From QYQD01 sp040755415 (GTDB lineage: Bacteria; Desulfobacterota; QYQD01), in the NCBI GenBank assembly GCA_040755415.1, contig JBFMAZ010000013.1, positions 1 to 64,000 of the forward strand: 64,000 bases of DNA, given 5' to 3'. A program made the translations under genes and the position numbers. Position 1 is the stretch's first letter, and each line of letters starts with the position of its first letter. A model generated the notes under the pieces. The model did no database searches, was not told the DNA's origin, and saw only the letters and a list, made by a program, of their open reading frames with translations. Positions 61,590 to 64,000 of the stretch are shown here, piece by piece.

Positions 61590-62192
61590 GTGGAAATTTC
61601 GGCAAATGCTATAAAGGAATTGCGGGATAAAACCAATGCGGGCATCATGGATTGTAAGCTAGCTCTTAAGGAATGCCAGGGAGATATGGAAAAGGCAGTT
61701 GCCTACCTTCGTAAAAAGGGATTGGCCGTGGCCGTTAAACGCGCGGGCCGGGCGATGACCGAAGGAGCTGTTCAGGCTTATATCCATGCCGGCGGCAAAA
61801 TAGGAGTGCTGGTAGAGGTCAATTGTGAAACAGATTTTGTGGCCAAGACAGACCAATTCCAGGAATTTGTTAAGAATATAAGTATGCATATCGCTGCGGC
61901 CAGTCCTCTTTATCTCCGCAGGGAGGATGTCCCGGCCGCGGTGATAGAAAAAGAGAAGGAGATTTACCGCGCTCAGGCCGTTGAAACCGGAAAGCCGGAG
62001 AAGATCCTGGATAAGATAGTTGAGGGACGGCTAGAGAAATATTATGGTGAAATCTGCCTCTTAGAGCAAAAATACGTCCGCGATCCTGACCTTACCATCC
62101 AGGATGTCTTAAATGAGTTAATAACCAAGACCGGAGAAAATGTTTCTATCCGGCGCTTTATACGGTACCAACTCGGTGAGAATGGTGAATAA
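61590..62192 (+). CDS. tsf: Elongation factor Ts, short form
   Basis: Nucleotide-exchange factor of EF-Tu. GTG 61590 follows GGGGGAAG. At about 200 residues it is shorter than the roughly 280 of E. coli EF-Ts and keeps the N-terminal module (TNAGIMDCKLALKECQGDME), the core VEVNCETDFVAKTDQFQ, and the C-terminal module GENVSIRRFIRYQLG. Short forms of this size occur in several phyla. Confidence 0.96.
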   Translation: MEISANAIKELRDKTNAGIMDCKLALKECQGDMEKAVAYLRKKGLAVAVKRAGRAMTEGAVQAYIHAGGKIGVLVEVNCETDFVAKTDQFQEFVKNISMHIAAASPLYLRREDVPAAVIEKEKEIYRAQAVETGKPEKILDKIVEGRLEKYYGEICLLEQKYVRDPDLTIQDVLNELITKTGENVSIRRFIRYQLGENGE

Positions 62193-62197
62193 GTCTG

Positions 62198-62923
62198 ATG
62201 ACCCGGCCCACCTATAAACGAGTCTTACTAAAATTAAGTGGTGAGGCCCTGATGGGCGGTCAATCCTTTGGCATAAGCCACGATGTCCTGACTTTTATCT
62301 CTGAAGAGATTAAAGAGATAATGGGCCTGGGCGTACAACTGGCGGTAGTCATTGGTGGCGGCAATATCTTTCGGGGCATAGCCGGTGCTTCCCATGGCAT
62401 GGATAGGGCCTCTGCCGACTATATGGGCATGTTGGCTACGGTGATAAATGCCCTGGCCCTCCAGGATGCCCTGGAAAAAAAGGGCGTCCAGACCCGGGTG
62501 CAGACTGCCATAGAGATGCGGGAAGTAGCCGAACCCTATATAAGACGGCGCTCGATCCGGCATCTGGAAAAAGGGAGGGTGGTTATATTCGGGGCCGGTA
62601 CCGGTAACCCTTATTTTACCACGGACACCACCGCTGCCCTCCGCGCCATGGAGATTCATGCCGATGTTATACTTAAGGCCACGCGAGTGGACGGGGTCTA
62701 TGACCGTGATCCTCTTAAGGATAAAAAGGCCAAGAAGTTCCGTAAGTTGACCTACATGGATGTATTGCAGAGAAATTTACGCGTTATGGATGCCACGGCT
62801 ATTTCTTTAGCTATGGATCATCAAAAGCCTATAATAATCTTCAATATTCAAAAAAAGGGAAGTATTAAAAAGGCTATCTTTGGAAAACCAGTCGGAACGA
62901 TAGTGCAGGGTGCCGGACAATGA
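62198..62923 (+). CDS. pyrH: UMP kinase
   Basis: 241-residue amino-acid-kinase-fold enzyme phosphorylating UMP. YKRVLLKLSGEALMG, VVIGGGNIFRG, DYMGMLATVINALALQDAL, GTGNPYFTTDTTAALRA and ATRVDGVYDRDP are canonical. Starts 5 bp after tsf and overlaps frr by 4 bp. Confidence 0.98.
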   Translation: MTRPTYKRVLLKLSGEALMGGQSFGISHDVLTFISEEIKEIMGLGVQLAVVIGGGNIFRGIAGASHGMDRASADYMGMLATVINALALQDALEKKGVQTRVQTAIEMREVAEPYIRRRSIRHLEKGRVVIFGAGTGNPYFTTDTTAALRAMEIHADVILKATRVDGVYDRDPLKDKKAKKFRKLTYMDVLQRNLRVMDATAISLAMDHQKPIIIFNIQKKGSIKKAIFGKPVGTIVQGAGQ

Positions 62924-63477
62924 AGGACGAGGTCTTAAAAGATTTAAAGGCTAAAATGGAAAAGGCCATCGAGGTCTTTAAGCATGAACTGGCCAGGGTG
63001 CGTACCGGAAGGGCCTCTGTCTCCTTGCTTGACGGCATCAAGGTGGACTATTATGGCTCCATGTTGCCGCTTAACCAGGTGGCCTCCCTTACTGTACCGG
63101 AGCCCAGGCTTATTACTATTCAGCCCTGGGATACTAATGCCCTGGCCAATATTGAGCGGGCTATACTTAAATCAGAACTGGGACTTACACCGGCAAATGA
63201 CGGGAAAATTATACGGATAGCCATCCCGCCTCTTACAGAAGAACGGCGGAAAGAGATCGTTAAATTAGCTAAAAAGATTGCTGAGGAATATCGGGTTATC
63301 CTTCGGAACTTACGCCGCGATGCCAATGAAGAACTTAAGGATTTAAAAAAAGAAAAGGTAATTTCAGAGGATGAATCCTTTGCTGCGCAGGAAGAGGTAC
63401 AAAAGATAACAGATACCTATATTCAAAAGGTGGAGCAGCTTTACACTGAAAAGGAGAAAGAGATATTGGCGTTTTAA
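62920..63477 (+). CDS. frr: Ribosome recycling factor
   Basis: 185 residues: MEKAIEVFKHELARVRTGRA, the hinge region, DYYGSMLPLNQVASLTVPEP, PPLTEERRKEIVKLAKKIAE and RNLRRDANEELK. ATGA overlap with pyrH. Confidence 0.98.
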   Translation: MKDEVLKDLKAKMEKAIEVFKHELARVRTGRASVSLLDGIKVDYYGSMLPLNQVASLTVPEPRLITIQPWDTNALANIERAILKSELGLTPANDGKIIRIAIPPLTEERRKEIVKLAKKIAEEYRVILRNLRRDANEELKDLKKEKVISEDESFAAQEEVQKITDTYIQKVEQLYTEKEKEILAF

Positions 63478-63479
63478 TA

Positions 63480-63541
63480 AATAGCTCATGGCTGATAGCT
63501 GATAGCTCATGGTTAAGAGCTATGAGCCATGAGCTATGAGC
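63480..63541. repeat. Palindromic AGCTCATGGCT repeat
   Basis: ATAGCTCATGGCT (63481-63493) pairs with AGCCATGAGCTAT (63525-63537). Internal GCTGATAGCT units are repeated. It lies between frr and uppS and resembles the CAGCTTTCAGC/GCTGAAAGCTGA units at about 13553 and 13790. Confidence 0.65.
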
Positions 63542-63608
63542 GATTTTCTCTCCCTGGAAATTATCCGGTCATTCTCTAACTTATCTCTCGATGTAGAGGT
63601 CGGAGACT

Positions 63609-64000
63609 TTGCCTCGCTCAGATAGCCCGTTGTTAGAACCAACAAAATTGCCCCGGCATTTAGCCATAATCATGGATGGAAATGGACGCTGGGCAAAATT
63701 GCGTTCTCTACCCCGTATTGCCGGTCACCGGCAAGGTGCTGAATCTGTACGCGAGGTAGTCCGGGCTTGCCGGGAAATAGGGATCAAGTTTCTTACCTTA
63801 TATGCCTTTTCTCAAGAAAACTGGCAACGTCCGCCGGCTGAAGTCAAGGCCCTTATGGGTCTCCTTTCTGATTATTTAGAAAAAGAACTGGCGGAGATGC
63901 TCGCCAATGGGATATCGCTAAGGACTGTCGGGGATATAAAAAGGCTCCCCCCTCCTATTTATGAGCTATTGTTGCGTACGATTAAACAAACGAAATCTAA
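63609..64000 (+). CDS. uppS: Isoprenyl transferase (undecaprenyl diphosphate synthase), 5' part
   Basis: Makes the C55 lipid carrier for cell-wall synthesis. The frame is open from 63597 to the window end. TTG 63609, with AGAGG about 9 bp upstream, is the likeliest start; TTG 63630 is possible. LPRHLAIIMDGNGRWAK carries the catalytic Asp, followed by GHRQGAESVREVVRACREIG, YAFSQENWQRP and the start of VGD. About 130 codons are present; the C-terminal part lies outside. Order rpsB-tsf-pyrH-frr-uppS is widely conserved. Confidence 0.93.
   Translation, partial: MPRSDSPLLEPTKLPRHLAIIMDGNGRWAKLRSLPRIAGHRQGAESVREVVRACREIGIKFLTLYAFSQENWQRPPAEVKALMGLLSDYLEKELAEMLANGISLRTVGDIKRLPPPIYELLLRTIKQTKS

Overview
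The window is a gene-dense stretch of a Gram-negative bacterial chromosome with moderate GC. It carries outer-membrane lipoproteins, an outer-membrane beta-barrel, TatC, SecA with a SEC-C tail, three very haem-rich c-type cytochromes, SelA and molybdenum-cofactor genes. This fits an anaerobic member of the former Deltaproteobacteria (Desulfobacterota). That placement is an inference from gene content; there is no rRNA in the window.

Layout. 0-5.3 kb: RlpA-type lipoprotein, MobB, then a minus-strand trio of a TPR-like protein, a xylose-isomerase-like TIM barrel and an archaeo-eukaryotic-type primase (AEP) with a Cys-rich C-terminus resembling the PriL Fe-S domain. 5.7-13.5 kb: tRNA-Cys, CvpA, MazG, then minus-strand YggS, Maf, TatD, TatC, PurQ and a large DUF6178-like protein. 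13.8-19 kb: the conserved minus-strand block ffh-rpsP-khpA-rimM-trmD-SPOUT methylase-rplS-rnhB-yraN. 19.2-22.7 kb: rpoZ-dnaJ-moaC-birA facing adk across a bidirectional terminator.

23.1-38 kb is the most distinctive locus: a beta-propeller lipoprotein, a 781-residue outer-membrane beta-barrel, three CsgG-like lipoproteins (one a tandem fusion), a double-PpiC lipoprotein, a 26-haem lipoprotein cytochrome, a 16-haem cytochrome, an NHL propeller, a DUF2155-like lipoprotein and a convergent cytochrome with five CXXCH motifs plus one CX5CH. It looks like a trans-outer-membrane electron conduit with its own folding and assembly factors.

38-51 kb: gapA and a GAF protein; an operon of cNMP-PilZ protein, selA and a degenerate-GGDEF/TPR protein; then a Type III restriction-modification locus (mod, fic, res). 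Its mod gene is broken by a 162-bp MITE flanked by an 8-bp target duplication, and removing 170 bp restores the frame exactly. 51.2-64 kb: a TIM-barrel protein, alr, argS, a SPOR protein, an ArgA-like acetyltransferase, secA, argJ, and rpsB-tsf-pyrH-frr-uppS (uppS runs off the end).

Repeats dominate the non-coding DNA and enter genes. I find three exact-length copies of one MITE family with 8-bp target duplications, one longer diverged relative, at least four other small inverted-repeat element types, about nine large imperfect hairpins rich in GAATTTCG/CGAAATTC, and C/G-rich palindromes inserted in frame inside coding sequences. No CRISPR array, rRNA, prophage or transposase gene is visible.
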